Shown: in pieces, positions 35,165 through 44,118 of the stretch
Position numbering within the stretch: the stretch's first letter is position 1
Layout of the letters: every line of letters starts with the position of its first letter
Assembly: GCF_004217095.1 (NCBI RefSeq)
Contig: NZ_SHKO01000003.1
Coordinates: forward strand, 62,001-126,000
Reading direction: 5' to 3'
Source: Advenella incenata
Lineage (GTDB): Bacteria; Pseudomonadota; Gammaproteobacteria; Burkholderiales; Burkholderiaceae_B
DNA length: 64,000 nucleotides
The notes under the pieces: generated by a model
Told to the model about the DNA's origin: nothing
Seen by the model: the letters and a program-made list of their open reading frames with translations, nothing else
Databases searched by the model: none
Position numbers and translations under genes: made by a program

Positions 35165-36583
35165 ATGACCGACGCCAATACGACTACCTCCGGCAAAACC
35201 ACTACCTTCGAATCCTTTACCGAGGTCGGCCTGCACCCCGATCTGCTAAAGGCGGTGATGGCCAGCGGCTATACCAAGCCAACGCCCATCCAGGAACAGG
35301 CCATGCCGCTGATTATGGACGGACGCGACATCATGGGCGCTGCCCAGACCGGTACTGGCAAAACAGCGGCATTTACGCTTCCGCTGCTGCACCGGCTCAT
35401 GCCCATGGCCAACAGCAGCATGTCGCCAGCCCGCCATCCGGTACGCGCCCTCATCCTGGCACCCACGCGGGAACTGGCCGATCAGGTCGCAGAAAGCGTT
35501 AAACGCTACAGCCACAGCTCACCCTTGCGCGTGGCTGTTGTTTTTGGTGGGGTGGATATGAACGCCCAGCGCGACCAATTGCGCAAGGGCTGCGAACTGC
35601 TCATTGCCACGCCGGGACGGCTGCTGGATCATATTGAACAGAAAAACGTCAGCCTGAGCCAGGTCAGTGTGCTGGTGCTGGATGAAGCCGACCGCATGCT
35701 GGATATGGGTTTTCTGCCAGATCTGGAACGGATCGTCCGATTGCTGCCCAAGCCGCGCCAAAGCCTGTTGTTTTCGGCGACGTTCAGCAATGATATTCGC
35801 AAGCTGGCACGCAGTTTTCTGAACAATCCGGTGGAAATCAATGTGGCGCCGCGCAATGCCACGGCCGAAACCGTGACACAGATCGCCTATCCGGTTTCGC
35901 CAAACGAAAAGAAAGCAGCGGTGCTGTATACGCTGAAGTCGCGCAACTTGAGCCAGGTCATTGTTTTTGTCAATACCAAAATCGGTGCCAGCCGCGTCGC
36001 CCGGGAACTGGTCAGTGAAGGCATCAATGCCGAATCGATTCACGGCGACCGTTCGCAGGCCGAGCGCATCAAGGCGCTTGAGGGCTTCAAGTCGGGCGAG
36101 ATTGCGGTTCTGGTGGCCACCGATGTGGCGGCCAGGGGGCTGGACGTGGTCGGATTGCCTTGCGTGATCAATATGGACCTGCCTTATAACGCCGAAGATT
36201 ATGTCCACCGTATCGGCCGCACCGGCAGGGCAGGCGCAAAGGGCGAGGCCATCGCCTTTTATACGCAAACCGAAGAACGCCTGCTGGAAGATATTGAAAA
36301 GCTGATCAAAACGCCGGTGCCAAGGGGCGTGCTGTCCATTCCCAGCGTTTTTCTGGCGCGTGGCCACCACCCGGCGCGGGCAGCAACCGGCAAGCCTGAA
36401 CGTTACAAGAAAACCTTTCCGGCAGCCCGGGCGACGCCTATCGACGACTTTTTCTTTCGTCCTTACGAACCGACCAAGCAAAATGGGCAATCCGATACGC
36501 CGGTAAACCGGGCCCCTGAAGGCCATGGCCCTAAACCCATGCTGGCCGTTTTGCTCGGTGGCCGTCCCAATACCGAAAATTAA
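35165..36583 (+). CDS. rhlE: DEAD-box RNA helicase, RhlE type
   Basis: A 472-residue RNA helicase. Motif Q is seen in GYTKPTPIQEQAMPLI, Walker A in AQTGTGKTAAF, motif Ia in PTRELADQV, the DEAD box in VLDEADRMLDMGFLPDLERI, SAT in LFSATFS, and motif VI in HRIGRTGRAGAKGEA. The C-terminal extension (about residues 385-472) is basic and proline-rich, as in RhlE-like proteins. The ATG at 35165 is used instead of the TTG three bases earlier. Likely role: ribosome assembly or RNA turnover. Confidence 0.92.
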   Translation: MTDANTTTSGKTTTFESFTEVGLHPDLLKAVMASGYTKPTPIQEQAMPLIMDGRDIMGAAQTGTGKTAAFTLPLLHRLMPMANSSMSPARHPVRALILAPTRELADQVAESVKRYSHSSPLRVAVVFGGVDMNAQRDQLRKGCELLIATPGRLLDHIEQKNVSLSQVSVLVLDEADRMLDMGFLPDLERIVRLLPKPRQSLLFSATFSNDIRKLARSFLNNPVEINVAPRNATAETVTQIAYPVSPNEKKAAVLYTLKSRNLSQVIVFVNTKIGASRVARELVSEGINAESIHGDRSQAERIKALEGFKSGEIAVLVATDVAARGLDVVGLPCVINMDLPYNAEDYVHRIGRTGRAGAKGEAIAFYTQTEERLLEDIEKLIKTPVPRGVLSIPSVFLARGHHPARAATGKPERYKKTFPAARATPIDDFFFRPYEPTKQNGQSDTPVNRAPEGHGPKPMLAVLLGGRPNTEN

Positions 36584-36738
36584 TCCGAAAACTCATGTTT
36601 CAGCCGCGTTCAAATGCTTGAAACCGCGGCTCACGACTCCCACATTCCTGTTTAAATCAACGTTGCGGCAAGCGGACACCGATGGTGTTGCTCAATTGCC
36701 GCATTGCCTGTCCTTGCGCCTGGCTTCGCTGAGCGTGC

Positions 36739-37125
36739 TCAGGCTGAGGTGGTCAACAGCGTTCGCAGATCAGCCGGCCCGTCGGCGCGTGTGTCCGGTT
36801 CGTCGCCCACAGCCTGCAGCATGCGTTCCAGGTGGCTGATGTAGGGCAGCATAGTGCCGAAAAAACGGGTTTGCCCGCTGGTCTGGATCAACAGGGTGGG
36901 GAAGTTCTCGACGTCCAGGTCATCGAGCAGTTCAGGGTTGTCTTCAACGTCGATCCACAGGAACAGGTGCTGGGGGTAGCGTTCACTCATGGCCTGGAAG
37001 GCCTCGTGATAGTCGCCGCAAGTGTCACACCAGGCTGCGCAATAACAGGCAATAAGCCAAGTGTCGGGATTGTCCAGTGCCTGGAGCAACTGCGGAACGT
37101 GCTGGCCGGGAGTTTGAATGAACAT
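36739..37125 (-). CDS. Thioredoxin-like protein with a WCDTC active site
   Basis: A 128-residue thioredoxin-fold protein. The redox motif is AAWCDTCGDYHEAF, in which the usual GP between the cysteines is replaced by DT, so its potential probably differs from that of thioredoxin. The cis-proline loop is in ENFPTLLIQ. No signal peptide, so cytosolic. The ATG at 37125 gives a normal-length protein; the open frame runs 38 residues further without family sequence. The gene is divergent from the EI24 gene, 84 bp apart. Confidence 0.87.
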   Translation of the reverse strand: MFIQTPGQHVPQLLQALDNPDTWLIACYCAAWCDTCGDYHEAFQAMSERYPQHLFLWIDVEDNPELLDDLDVENFPTLLIQTSGQTRFFGTMLPYISHLERMLQAVGDEPDTRADGPADLRTLLTTSA

Positions 37126-37209
37126 ATGGGTCTGCAAATGAGTAACGGGTAACGAAACAGGTAAAGGTTGGATCTGAAACCATTTACGCCATCGCGCAAA
37201 GGGAAAGTT

Positions 37210-38022
37210 ATGCAAAATAGTACACCATTCGGACAGCAATCAGAAAGCGCGCCATCGCCATACGAAGGCGTCGGTCGCGCTTTCGGACGTGCAATGGTCT
37301 CGCAACTGCAGCCACGCATGTTGCTGGCGCTGCTACTGCCGTTTGCCGCGGCGTTGATTGTCATGCTGTTTTTTGCGCGCTTTCTGTGGGAGCCGGTGGC
37401 CGATTGGTTAAACTTGTTTGTCACGCAGTCGGAAATGATAACTGGTATGGAAGGCTGGATGGCTGGCGTTGGGCTGTTGTCGATGACTGTCTATCTGGTT
37501 CATATTCTGGTGTTTGTCATCATGGTCACGATTGGCAGCAGTATTGGCTTGCTGATTGCCGCTGTACTGGTCATGCCCATGGTGGTAGGCCATGTGGCGC
37601 GGACCGATTATCCGGAACTGGATCGTCGCGGCAGCCAGGTCTTTGTGTCAAGCCTGATGAACTCGGCCAAAGTGGTGCTGATTTTTATCGTTGGCTGGGT
37701 CATTACGCTGCCGCTGTGGCTTATTCCACCGGTCGCCGTGCTGTTGCATGTCTTCTGGTGGGCTTATGCGTTTACCCATATGTTGCGGTTTGATGCCTTG
37801 GTCGAGCATGCCACGCGTCAGGAGCGGGCGCAGGTTATCGCCCGCCGGCGCGGTGGTGGCTGGCTGATCGGCACGATCTGCGCCACGATCAACCTGATTC
37901 CCCTGACCTGGATTGTATTGCCGGTATTTACATCCCTGGTCTACGCGCATCATGGTCTGGCTGCACTGGCCGAACAACGTCGGAACAGCCCGTCGCTATT
38001 GTCTGCACAGTCCAATCTTTAG
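37210..38022 (+). CDS. EI24/CysZ-like membrane protein
   Basis: A 270-residue protein with about five to six hydrophobic segments and the EI24 pattern: AFGRAMVSQLQPRMLL at the start, VLVMPMVVGHVARTDYPELDRRG in the middle, AFTHMLRFDALVEHATRQER and, near the end, TLPLWLIPPVAVLLH-like and FTSLVYAHHGLAAL segments. The family includes the CysZ sulphate permease, but sulphate transport cannot be assumed here. The ATG at 37210 is used; the frame extends 14 residues further. Confidence 0.83.
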   Translation: MQNSTPFGQQSESAPSPYEGVGRAFGRAMVSQLQPRMLLALLLPFAAALIVMLFFARFLWEPVADWLNLFVTQSEMITGMEGWMAGVGLLSMTVYLVHILVFVIMVTIGSSIGLLIAAVLVMPMVVGHVARTDYPELDRRGSQVFVSSLMNSAKVVLIFIVGWVITLPLWLIPPVAVLLHVFWWAYAFTHMLRFDALVEHATRQERAQVIARRRGGGWLIGTICATINLIPLTWIVLPVFTSLVYAHHGLAALAEQRRNSPSLLSAQSNL

Positions 38023-38061
38023 CGTTAGAATAGCGTCATCCCGAGACGGGCCAACAACAGG

Positions 38062-38880
38062 ATGAGCATTATGAACGATAAGGCAGCACGTAAAATCAGT
38101 TTGATCATTGTGGGAGACGAAATCCTTTCTGGCCGGCGTCAGGACAAGCATCTGTCCAAAATTATCGAGTTGCTTGCCGCGCGAGGCATGCAACTGTCGC
38201 GTGCCGAATTCCTGCCGGACGATCTTGAAACCCTGATTGCTGCCTACAAACGCAGTTTTGCATCGGACGATATTGTTTTTTCCAGTGGCGGCATTGGCGC
38301 CACGCCCGACGATAAAACCCGCACGGCGGTCGCGCAGGCACTAGGTGTGCCGCTGGCCCTGCATCCCGAAGCCGAAAGGCTGATCACTGAACGCTTTGCG
38401 CAACTTGCGCTGGAAGGGCGTGGTACGCACGATCCTGGCTCGCCAGAGAACCAGCGCCGGCTCGCCATGGGGGTGTTTCCGGTGGGCGCCGAGATTGTGC
38501 CCAATCCCTATAACCGCATTCCGGGCTTTTTTATCCAGGATCATACTTTTGTCCCGGGATTCCCGGAAATGGCCTGGCCCATGGTCGAGTGGACCCTGGA
38601 CAACCGTTATGCAGATTATCAGAACCTGAGTCAACTGGTCTCGCACAACATTCTGGCCTACGGTGTTCCCGAATCGCGGATCACGCCGGCGCTGGAGCAT
38701 ATCGAAACGAATTGGGCCGGCATCAGCACGTTCAGCCTGCCGACCATGGGCCAGGGCGCGGGCGCCTATATTGATCTGGGTGTCAAGGGCGAAGAGCCGG
38801 CCGCAACAGCAGCGTTCGACTATTTGAAAGGTGAGATCTTGCGCGTGGGCGGACGTTTTCATCCGGACAAACCCGCATAA
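38062..38880 (+). CDS. Molybdopterin-binding domain protein (MoaB/CinA-like)
   Basis: A 272-residue protein with the MoCF_biosynth domain at the N-terminus: SLIIVGDEILSGRRQDKHLSKI and the FSSGGIGATPDDKTRTAVAQALG motif, which bind molybdopterin or nucleotides. The C-terminal part (PGFPEMAWPMVEW, then the SRITPALEHIETN region) matches the YfaY/CinA N-half type. It lacks the nicotinamide deamidase domain of full CinA. Biological role uncertain. ATG at 38062; a second ATG nine bases later is also possible. Confidence 0.83.
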   Translation: MSIMNDKAARKISLIIVGDEILSGRRQDKHLSKIIELLAARGMQLSRAEFLPDDLETLIAAYKRSFASDDIVFSSGGIGATPDDKTRTAVAQALGVPLALHPEAERLITERFAQLALEGRGTHDPGSPENQRRLAMGVFPVGAEIVPNPYNRIPGFFIQDHTFVPGFPEMAWPMVEWTLDNRYADYQNLSQLVSHNILAYGVPESRITPALEHIETNWAGISTFSLPTMGQGAGAYIDLGVKGEEPAATAAFDYLKGEILRVGGRFHPDKPA

Positions 38881-38910
38881 AGGGCTACATTGTCGTATTT
38901 GAAAGGAAAT

Positions 38911-38932
38911 CCGACATTGTCGGGTTTTCATT
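38911..38932 (+). terminator. Small hairpin with a T-rich tail after the molybdopterin-binding gene
   Basis: CCGAC (38911-38915) and GTCGG (38919-38923) form a short stem, followed by GTTTTCATTTTT. Its position, 30 bp beyond the stop, fits a weak intrinsic terminator. Confidence 0.45.
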
Positions 38933-38953
38933 TTTCACAATATGATATAGAAT

Positions 38954-38970
38954 ATATTGCACTGCAATAT
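38954..38970. promoter_or_regulatory. 17-bp palindrome upstream of the IclR gene
   Basis: ATATTGCA-C-TGCAATAT is a perfect palindrome with 8-base arms around one central base, ending 16 bp before the IclR start. The position and symmetry suggest an autoregulatory operator. A TATGATATAGAAT sequence just upstream could supply the -10 region. Confidence 0.5.
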
Positions 38971-38986
38971 TTTGAATCCCTCGATC

Positions 38987-39793
38987 ATGGCTAACCGGCT
39001 CTTAACTACGCAGGCTGCGTCCGATTCTGACAAGACTAATGCTGTTTCCGGCATCAGTATTCAGGTCCTGGAACGCACAATGAAGGTGCTGGATGTCCTG
39101 GCTGACCAGCCGCATCCGGTCTCCCTCAAGGATATAGCGGCGCTCACGGCGCTGCACGCCTCCACCGCCCACCGCATTTTGAACGATCTGGCCGTAGGCC
39201 GCTATGTTGAGCGTGTCAATAACGGCATGTACCAATTGGGTATCCGGCTTCTGGAGCTGGGGGCGTTGGTCAAGGACCGGCTGAATGTGCGCGATGTGGC
39301 GCACGATCATCTGCAGACCCTGCACCATCTGACCGGACAGACGGTGAACCTTTCTATCCAGCAGGGGGATGACATTGTCTATATTGATCGCGCCTGGAGC
39401 GAACGCTCGGGCATGCAGGTTGTGCGGGCCATTGGCGGCCGCGCGCCGCTGCACCTGACCTCTGTCGGTAAGCTCTTTCTGGCTTCGTCCGACGCCCGTT
39501 ATGTGCGTGCTTACGCAACGCGCACAGGCTTGTCGGGCAATACCCGCAACAGTCTGACGGATCTGGATCGCCTTGAGCGCGACCTGAGCTTTGTGCGTCG
39601 CCATGGCTACGCCCGTGATAACGAAGAACTTGAGCTGGGCGTGCGTTGCATCTCTGCCGGGATCTACGACGATTCGGGCAAACTGGTGGCCGGGCTGTCC
39701 ATTTCCGCACCAGCAGAGCGCTTGCAGGAAGAGTGGGTGGAAATGTTGGTAAGCACCGCAGCAAAAATATCCGCAGCTCTGGGTTACGAATAG
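38987..39793 (+). CDS. IclR-family transcriptional regulator
   Basis: A 268-residue regulator: an N-terminal winged helix-turn-helix (IQVLERTMKVLDVLADQPHP, LKDIAALTALHASTAHRILNDL) and a C-terminal IclR effector domain (GDDIVYIDRAWSERSGMQVV, APLHLTSVGKLFLA, YARDNEELELGVRCISAGIYD). The ATG at 38987 is used; the open frame starts ten residues earlier at a TTG inside the palindrome. Target genes are not obvious, as no catabolic operon adjoins it. Confidence 0.9.
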   Translation: MANRLLTTQAASDSDKTNAVSGISIQVLERTMKVLDVLADQPHPVSLKDIAALTALHASTAHRILNDLAVGRYVERVNNGMYQLGIRLLELGALVKDRLNVRDVAHDHLQTLHHLTGQTVNLSIQQGDDIVYIDRAWSERSGMQVVRAIGGRAPLHLTSVGKLFLASSDARYVRAYATRTGLSGNTRNSLTDLDRLERDLSFVRRHGYARDNEELELGVRCISAGIYDDSGKLVAGLSISAPAERLQEEWVEMLVSTAAKISAALGYE

Positions 39794-39918
39794 TCAGTTG
39801 CGTGACAATGACGCCTCGCTTGAATGCCCTCCAGCACTACCTGCGTGTCATGTCGGAGTCACACAATTCATATAGTATTCAATAAATTATCGCTGTTTGA
39901 CGGATGGAAAAGCAGATT

Positions 39919-39934
39919 TTGTTGCGTTGCACAA
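39919..39934. promoter_or_regulatory. Probable PhaR operator 1 (upstream of the phaP -35)
   Basis: TTGTTGCGTTGCACAA. Its reverse complement matches operator 2 at 15 of 16 positions. It ends 7 bp before the -35 hexamer. PhaR repressors bind TGC-rich palindromic sites in phasin promoters, which makes this the likely function. Confidence 0.65.
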
Positions 39935-39941
39935 AAAAGGC

Positions 39942-39969
39942 TTGACCCGCTGAAAATGACGTGTATAAT
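39942..39969 (+). promoter_or_regulatory. phaP: Sigma-70 promoter of phaP
   Basis: TTGACC (39942-39947) and TATAAT (39964-39969), 16 bp apart. Transcription would start near 39976, giving an untranslated leader of about 155 bases. Confidence 0.75.
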
Positions 39970-39974
39970 TTAAA

Positions 39975-39990
39975 TTGTGCAATGCAACAA
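39975..39990. promoter_or_regulatory. Probable PhaR operator 2 (over the transcription start)
   Basis: TTGTGCAATGCAACAA, in inverted orientation to operator 1, begins 5 bp after the -10. Binding here would block initiation. The pair encloses the core promoter. Confidence 0.65.
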
Positions 39991-40132
39991 TAAAAGGGTG
40001 GGTGGTTATAGCCCAGGAAGTGAAAAGAACATTGCCGCCGATGCAGCAAACTGTTTGAACAGATCCCTGTCGTGCACGAGCACCAGGCCCTGTATTACTT
40101 AACACTGTACTATCTACCGAGGATACATCATC

Positions 40133-40714
40133 ATGAGCGCCATTCCACAACAAATTCTTGACCGTCAAAAAGCTGCACTGAACGCTGCTGTTGCCGTTCA
40201 GGGTTCCCTGTTCAGCGGCTTTGAAAAGCTGGTTGACCTGAACCTGAAAGTAATCAAAGCGACATTGGGTGAAGTTGCAGAACAAACCCAGCAAGTGTCT
40301 GAGCTGAAAGATCCACAAGAAGCTGCTGCTTACGTGTCTTCACTGGCCCAGCCCAACTCAGAAAAAGCCATCGCTTACACCAAACACGTGTATGACATCG
40401 TTTCTGGCGTCAGCAACGAACTGATCAAACTGACAGAAGCGCAAGTTGCCGAAGGTCAGCAACAGGTTTCCGAAGCTATTGACCAACTGGCCAAAAACGC
40501 GCCTACAGGTTCTGAAAGTGCTGTTGCGTTGATGAAATCATCACTGGCAACGGTCTCCACTGCCTACGATTCAATGAATAAAGCTGCCAAGCAGGCTGCT
40601 GAAGTTGCCGAGTCCAATATCTCTGCTGCAACCAATGCAACCATCAAGGCAACAGAAACAGCCACCAAAGCTGCAGCAACGGCAAGCCGTTCAACTGCTC
40701 GCCGCCAGGCTTAA
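40133..40714 (+). CDS. phaP: Phasin (PHA granule-associated protein)
   Basis: A 193-residue amphipathic protein of the phasin family with no signal peptide. It contains long helical stretches (LFSGFEKLVDLNLKVIKATLGE, EKAIAYTKHVYDIVSGV) and an alanine/lysine/threonine-rich C-terminus (AATNATIKATETATKAAATASR). Phasins coat polyhydroxyalkanoate granules and are often the most abundant granule protein. Codon use looks biased to a high-expression set compared with neighbours, consistent with this. It has a strong promoter, two operators and its own terminator. No PHA synthase gene lies in the window. Confidence 0.93.
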   Translation: MSAIPQQILDRQKAALNAAVAVQGSLFSGFEKLVDLNLKVIKATLGEVAEQTQQVSELKDPQEAAAYVSSLAQPNSEKAIAYTKHVYDIVSGVSNELIKLTEAQVAEGQQQVSEAIDQLAKNAPTGSESAVALMKSSLATVSTAYDSMNKAAKQAAEVAESNISAATNATIKATETATKAAATASRSTARRQA

Positions 40715-40760
40715 TCTGCGCCAATAACGGGCGAGCGCTTCGGCGGCGCCCGGGATGAAA

Positions 40761-40794
40761 AAATAGCCCTTTCATTGTGAAGGGCTATTTTTTT
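40761..40794. terminator. Bidirectional intrinsic terminator between phaP and pyrD
   Basis: AAATAGCCCTT (40761-40771) pairs perfectly with AAGGGCTATTT (40780-40790); a T run follows on the plus strand and an A run precedes on the left, so it can stop both phaP and the convergent pyrD transcript. Confidence 0.9.
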
Positions 40795-40823
40795 GCGTAT
40801 TCGAAAAGGATATTCAAAAAGAG

Positions 40824-41885
40824 TCAGGCAGCGCCGGGCTGGCTTATCTGTGCCATCGCCCTGACGCATTCGTCCACCAGCACCGGGCCGCGATAGATCA
40901 GTCCCGTGTAGAGCTGAATGGCATTGGCGCCCGCCTGTATTTTTTCTGCTGCCTGAGCGCCTTCCATAATACCGCCCACCCCGATAATGGGATAGTCGGC
41001 AGACAGTTCCTGTCGTAAACCCCGAATGACTTTGAGTGAAGCTTCATGTACAGGCGTGCCGGACAAGCCGCCCTTTTCCTTGGCGTGAGACAGCCCGTTG
41101 ACGCCTTTGCGCGACAAGGTTGTATTGGTGGCAATGACGCCATCAATCTCGTACTGCGACAATAGCCCGGCAATGGTGGCGATCTGATTTGCGTCCAGAT
41201 CGGGCGCAATTTTTACCACAACGGGTACGGCGCGCCCGTGTTTATCGGCCAGTTCCTTGCGTTTTTCACGCAATGCGGTCAGCAAACCGGTCAGTTCGTC
41301 TACCTGTTGCAGCGCGCGCAGGTTCTGGGTATTGGGCGAAGATATATTAACGGTCACATAGTCTGCGTGCGCGTATACGCCGGCCAGTCCCAGAAGATAG
41401 TCCTCGGCTGCCTGTTCTATGGGGGTAGCCGCATTTTTTCCGATATTCAGGCCAAGAATGCCACCACGTTTTTTCCATTCGCTGCGGGCGACATTGGCTA
41501 GGAATGCGTCCAGCCCCTGGTTATTGAAACCCAGGCGATTGATCAGGGCATTGGCTTGCGGCAGGCGAAACATACGCGGTTTCGGATTGCCCGATTGCGC
41601 TTTGGGCGTTACCGTGCCCACTTCGATGAAGCCGAAGCCCATATGGCTTAGCGCGTCAATATAGGCGCCGTTTTTGTCCAGGCCGGCGGCCAGCCCGACC
41701 GGGTTGGGCAAATTCAGGCCCAGCAAGCGCAGGGGGGCACTGGGCTTGGCATCTAGCACCTTTTTCAGCAGGCCCCATTGATGCAATCTGTTCAAGCCTT
41801 CCAGGGTGCGTTCGTGCGCCCGTTCAGGGTCCATGGAAAACAGGACCGGGCGGATCAGTGGGTAGAGGCGATAGGCAAGTGACAT
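40824..41885 (-). CDS. pyrD: Dihydroorotate dehydrogenase (quinone), class 2
   Basis: A 353-residue FMN enzyme of pyrimidine synthesis attached to the inner membrane by its N-terminal helices ([25 protein letters not shown]), which marks class 2. Conserved parts include [49 protein letters not shown] with the catalytic serine, and [12 protein letters not shown]. It follows bpt by 6 bp on the same strand. Confidence 0.97.
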   Translation of the reverse strand: MSLAYRLYPLIRPVLFSMDPERAHERTLEGLNRLHQWGLLKKVLDAKPSAPLRLLGLNLPNPVGLAAGLDKNGAYIDALSHMGFGFIEVGTVTPKAQSGNPKPRMFRLPQANALINRLGFNNQGLDAFLANVARSEWKKRGGILGLNIGKNAATPIEQAAEDYLLGLAGVYAHADYVTVNISSPNTQNLRALQQVDELTGLLTALREKRKELADKHGRAVPVVVKIAPDLDANQIATIAGLLSQYEIDGVIATNTTLSRKGVNGLSHAKEKGGLSGTPVHEASLKVIRGLRQELSADYPIIGVGGIMEGAQAAEKIQAGANAIQLYTGLIYRGPVLVDECVRAMAQISQPGAA

Positions 41886-41891
41886 GGCAGA

Positions 41892-42644
41892 TCAGAAAGA
41901 GGATAGTTCAGACAGGTCAATGTTTGCGCTGTCGATCCATCGGTGGTTGATATAAAGCTCGATAGGCCGGAAATTGATTTTGTACGCCATTTTGCGGCTT
42001 TGAGCGATCCAATAGCCCAGATACAACCACGGCAGGCCACGGTCGTTGCAATGACCGATCTGCCACAAAATACCATACGTACCCAGGCTGCCAGCATAAT
42101 CGGGATCGTAAAACGTGTATACGGAGGATAACCCGTCATCGGTCACATCGATGATGGACACCATTCTGAGTACTTGGTCCTCATCATGAAACTCCACCAG
42201 TTGCGAATCGATGCGACTGGTCAGTAGAAACTCCTCGTATTGTTCGGCGCTGTCGTCGTCCATGCCGCCACCGGCGTGGCGCGAGGACTGGTATTTCTTA
42301 TACAGGTCAAAGTGGCTTTCGTCCCATTCCAGGGCGCGGATGCTGGCCCGCAAATTGTCATGACGTTTCAGAATGCGGCGCTGGGTGCGGCTGGGCGCAA
42401 ATTGCGCGCAATTTATTCTGACTGAAATACAGGCGCGACATTGGTCGCAGCGGGGGCGGTAGGTAAACAGGCCGCTGCGTCGAAAACCATTGCGCAGCAA
42501 TTGGGCATAAACCGGCGGGCGAATCAGGTGCCCGGGCACGACCACCTGCGAGCGCGCCATTTTTCCGTCCAGATAGCTACAGGAATAGGGCGCGGTCAGA
42601 TAAAACTGCAGGACGTTGAAGGACGGATCGTGGATATCGCTCAT
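41892..42644 (-). CDS. bpt: Aspartate/glutamate leucyltransferase (Bpt)
   Basis: A 250-residue transferase of the ATE1-related Bpt family, which adds leucine from Leu-tRNA to N-terminal Asp or Glu, creating a signal for ClpS/ClpAP degradation. The N-terminal [13 protein letters not shown] and [15 protein letters not shown] cysteine motifs of the family are present, as is [18 protein letters not shown] further on. It lies between aat and pyrD; aat makes the companion enzyme of the N-degron pathway. Confidence 0.93.
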   Translation of the reverse strand: MSDIHDPSFNVLQFYLTAPYSCSYLDGKMARSQVVVPGHLIRPPVYAQLLRNGFRRSGLFTYRPRCDQCRACISVRINCAQFAPSRTQRRILKRHDNLRASIRALEWDESHFDLYKKYQSSRHAGGGMDDDSAEQYEEFLLTSRIDSQLVEFHDEDQVLRMVSIIDVTDDGLSSVYTFYDPDYAGSLGTYGILWQIGHCNDRGLPWLYLGYWIAQSRKMAYKINFRPIELYINHRWIDSANIDLSELSSF

Positions 42645-42702
42645 GGGCTGGTTACCGGCTGGTGGGGCATTTTCGCCAACTATACCTTAAAAATGGTTTT
42701 GC

Positions 42703-43449
42703 TCACACCGGGGGAACGATAGTGCCGTTACCCAGCATCTGGCCGGCGGGCCAGGGCAGGGCGGGCTGATTGACTGCCTCGGATACATGGCGCAGAAACG
42801 CTGCCCGGGGCTGGGGGCGTGCGCCCATACTGGCCAGATGAGGCGTATCCTGCTGGCAGTCGATCCAGGGTACCTGATTGGCTTTAAGAAAGCGCACCAG
42901 CCAGGCCAGGGCGATTTTAGAGGTATTGTTGCTGGTGGAGAACATGGATTCTCCATAAAACATGCGCCCGATGCCGATGCCGTACAGGCCGCCGGCCAGC
43001 CGCCCGTCTTGCCAGGTTTCAATTGAATGGGCATAGCCCTGGCGGTGTAGTTCCGTGTAGGCTGCGATCATTTCATCTGTAATCCAGGTGCCGGCCTGTG
43101 CGCCACGCGGTGCAGCACAGGCGCGCATCACTGCCTCGAAACACGTATCGGTCGTTACCCGGATGGCCGCGTCGTGCTGGCGCTCGTGACGGGCAACCCG
43201 CTTGAGCAGCTTGCCCAGGCTTGGCGATATCCTGAAGGCATCGCATTGCAGTACCATGCGCTCAGACGGAGACCACCACAGCACCGGCTGATCGGCCGAG
43301 TACCAGGGGAAAATGCCAAGTTTGTAGGCTTGCAGCAGGCGGGAAATGGACAGATCACCGCCAAACGCCAGCAGACCATCCGGCTCTTTCAATGCCTGGC
43401 AGGCCGGAGGAAATGGCTCGCCGTTATCAAGGCAGGGCAGTGTAATCAT
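42703..43449 (-). CDS. aat: Leucyl/phenylalanyl-tRNA-protein transferase
   Basis: A 248-residue enzyme that transfers Leu or Phe from aminoacyl-tRNA to N-terminal Lys or Arg. Conserved segments are PPACQALKEPDGLLAFGGDL, LLQAYKLGIFPWYSADQPVLWWSPSERMVL and GGLYGIGIGRMFYGESMFS. With bpt next to it, the cell has both branches of the bacterial N-degron modification system. Transcribed toward bpt and pyrD. Confidence 0.95.
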   Translation of the reverse strand: MITLPCLDNGEPFPPACQALKEPDGLLAFGGDLSISRLLQAYKLGIFPWYSADQPVLWWSPSERMVLQCDAFRISPSLGKLLKRVARHERQHDAAIRVTTDTCFEAVMRACAAPRGAQAGTWITDEMIAAYTELHRQGYAHSIETWQDGRLAGGLYGIGIGRMFYGESMFSTSNNTSKIALAWLVRFLKANQVPWIDCQQDTPHLASMGARPQPRAAFLRHVSEAVNQPALPWPAGQMLGNGTIVPPV

Positions 43450-43476
43450 GGTGGCGAAGAACCCCGGTGCAACTGC

Positions 43477-44049
43477 TTATTCGATGCTGTGATAATGCGT
43501 GGTAAATACGCCGCTGGCCCGATCCTGCAGGTAGGCCTTCAGGGTATGAGAAACGGTGCGAAAAGACAGCTCATCCCAGGGTATTTCATCCAGGTTGAAA
43601 AACCGGGCTTCGAGTGATTCGGGCCCGGGGTCCAGGCGTTCGCTTGTGACCGTTGCCAGAAAATACATATGCACTTGATTGACGCGTGGTACGTCCAGGA
43701 CCGTAAACAGGTTGCCCAGGCTGATATCCGCGCCGGCTTCCTCATCGGTCTCGCGCAAGGCCCCCTGGCTGGTCGTCTCTGACAGTTCCATAAAGCCGGC
43801 TGGCAGGGTCCAGGTGTCGTAACGAGGCTCAATGGCCCGGCGGCACAGCAGGATCTGATCGTTCCAGATCGGAACGGTACCGACGACGATCAGCGGATTG
43901 CGATAATGGACGGCGCCGCAATGGTTGCAGACGTCGCGTTCGCGATTGTCATCAGGCGGGATTAGACGCGTCAGCGGATTGCCACACTGGCTGCAGAAAG
44001 CCTGGGTCGTGGGGGCAGGAAAATAATGCAAAGCGCTGGGTAACGTCAT
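43477..44049 (-). CDS. Nudix hydrolase with an N-terminal zinc ribbon
   Basis: A 190-residue hydrolase. The Nudix box is GFMELSETTSQGALRETDEE followed by AG, with the GX5EX7REUXEEXG pattern intact. The N-terminal zinc ribbon has FCSQCGNPL and DVCNHCGAVHY, as in the NudC-related and ADP-ribose pyrophosphatase-like groups. Likely cleaves a nucleotide diphosphate; the exact substrate is unknown. It starts 28 bp upstream of aat. Confidence 0.9.
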   Translation of the reverse strand: MTLPSALHYFPAPTTQAFCSQCGNPLTRLIPPDDNRERDVCNHCGAVHYRNPLIVVGTVPIWNDQILLCRRAIEPRYDTWTLPAGFMELSETTSQGALRETDEEAGADISLGNLFTVLDVPRVNQVHMYFLATVTSERLDPGPESLEARFFNLDEIPWDELSFRTVSHTLKAYLQDRASGVFTTHYHSIE

Positions 44050-44118
44050 GGTGTTTTTTCTGTTGCGATGGATTCAGGCATAGTGTAAACAATAATGCCC
44101 GATTATTGGCAAAAAGCA

